Shown piece by piece: positions 32,743-32,925 of a stretch of DNA of 32,925 nucleotides. A program made the position numbers and the translations under genes. The stretch is from positions 1-32,925 of the forward strand of contig JARYLT010000022.1 of NCBI GenBank assembly GCA_029907515.1, given 5' to 3'. Positions within the stretch are counted from its first letter, which is position 1. Each line of letters starts with the position of its first letter. Source of the stretch: Spirochaetota bacterium (GTDB lineage: Bacteria; Spirochaetota; UBA4802; UB4802). The notes below the pieces were generated by a model. It was given only the letters and a program-made list of their open reading frames with translations. It did not search any database and had not been told where the DNA came from.

Positions 32743-32925
32743 TCAGAGCAAAAGCTCACCACGGCAATAAGCACACAGACGTTCAATACACTCTTCCAAT
32801 GTGTTACCCAGCTCTAAAAAATATTGATGCAGGGTAATTTTTATAGTAGGGCGATAGTTACTGTCAAAGTAAGCCCTTGACCCACCAAAGTAGCTTTCAA
32901 AAGGACTTTTCACCTTGCCTGCACG
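32743..32925 (-). CDS. Unidentified gene (3' end only)
   Basis: Sixty codons and a stop run in one frame to the right edge. The C-terminus includes SPFESYFGGSRAYFDSNYRP, then LHQYFLELGNTLEECIERL and CAYCRGELLL. No family is recognised from this part. The CxxC near the end could bind a metal. It converges on the nitroreductase gene with four bases between the stops. A full GCGATAGTTAC motif lies inside it. Confidence 0.45.
   Translation of the reverse strand, partial: RAGKVKSPFESYFGGSRAYFDSNYRPTIKITLHQYFLELGNTLEECIERLCAYCRGELLL
32851..32861 (+). repeat. GCGATAGTTAC motif copy, in the right-edge gene
   Basis: An exact copy opposite the coding strand; the gene reads SNYRP here, a third frame. 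Confidence 0.7.

Noticed and set aside
4350-32861. CGATAGTT as a strand-biased segregation (KOPS-like) signal
   Set aside because: Ten copies are on plus and seven on minus, so this window shows no clear polarity. A larger region could change this.

Overview
The window looks like chromosomal DNA from an AT-rich, double-membraned bacterium, most likely a spirochaete (Spirochaetota). This is inference, not a match to a named genome. It rests on an OmpA protein that combines a PorV/UPF0164-like barrel with FlgD-type Ig repeats, on many lipoproteins with relaxed lipoboxes, and on a 7TMR-DISM hybrid histidine kinase. I see no tRNA, rRNA, CRISPR array, transposase, integrase or phage gene.

Layout. 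1-1143 (minus): 5' end of a thioredoxin-reductase-like flavoprotein, then a FadR-type GntR regulator, each with a recognisable promoter. 1144-1704: a noncoding stretch rich in TGGTAT boxes. 1705-4821 (plus): a tight operon encoding an in-frame shikimate kinase/chorismate synthase fusion, RibF and an O6-methylguanine-DNA methyltransferase. 4812-18515 (minus): a nine-gene operon read from 18515 down: lipoprotein, TPR lipoprotein, small lipoprotein, TolC-like channel, membrane fusion protein, two Ig-like (Big_5) lipoproteins and two different RND permeases. Most junctions overlap or are nearly contiguous. 18810-20854 (minus): a divergent 3-hydroxyacyl-CoA dehydrogenase followed by Tgt. 21017-22121 (minus): two tandem paralogous secreted proteins of unknown family. 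22244-24211 (minus): a TIP30-like NAD(P)-binding protein, an ICMT/PEMT-type membrane methyltransferase and an M23 peptidase. 24212-24608: noncoding, with degenerate dispersed-type repeats. 24609-27812 (minus): the hybrid kinase. 27975-28115 (plus): a 46-residue gene. 28100-31503 (minus): the OmpA/Ig/barrel protein followed by a mannosyl-3-phosphoglycerate phosphatase. 31699-32738 (plus): a Bcp-type peroxiredoxin and a minimal nitroreductase. 32743-32925 (minus): the 3' end of an unidentified gene.

How the genes work together. The nine-gene operon reads as one envelope machine: inner-membrane RND pumps, a periplasmic adaptor, an outer-membrane channel and five lipoproteins that may act as accessory or assembly factors. 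The substrate cannot be told from the sequence. The remaining genes are mostly housekeeping (aromatic amino acid and flavin biosynthesis, queuosine, DNA repair, peroxide defence) plus envelope and signalling functions.

The most unexpected signal is at DNA level. The octamer CGATAGTT occurs 17 times on the two strands, and its extended form GCGATAGTTAC seven times. The copies lie in unrelated genes, in both orientations and in several reading frames, which suggests a genome-wide short motif such as an uptake sequence, Chi-like site or HIP1-like element. The nine-gene RND/lipoprotein operon is the best candidate for an undescribed protein system.
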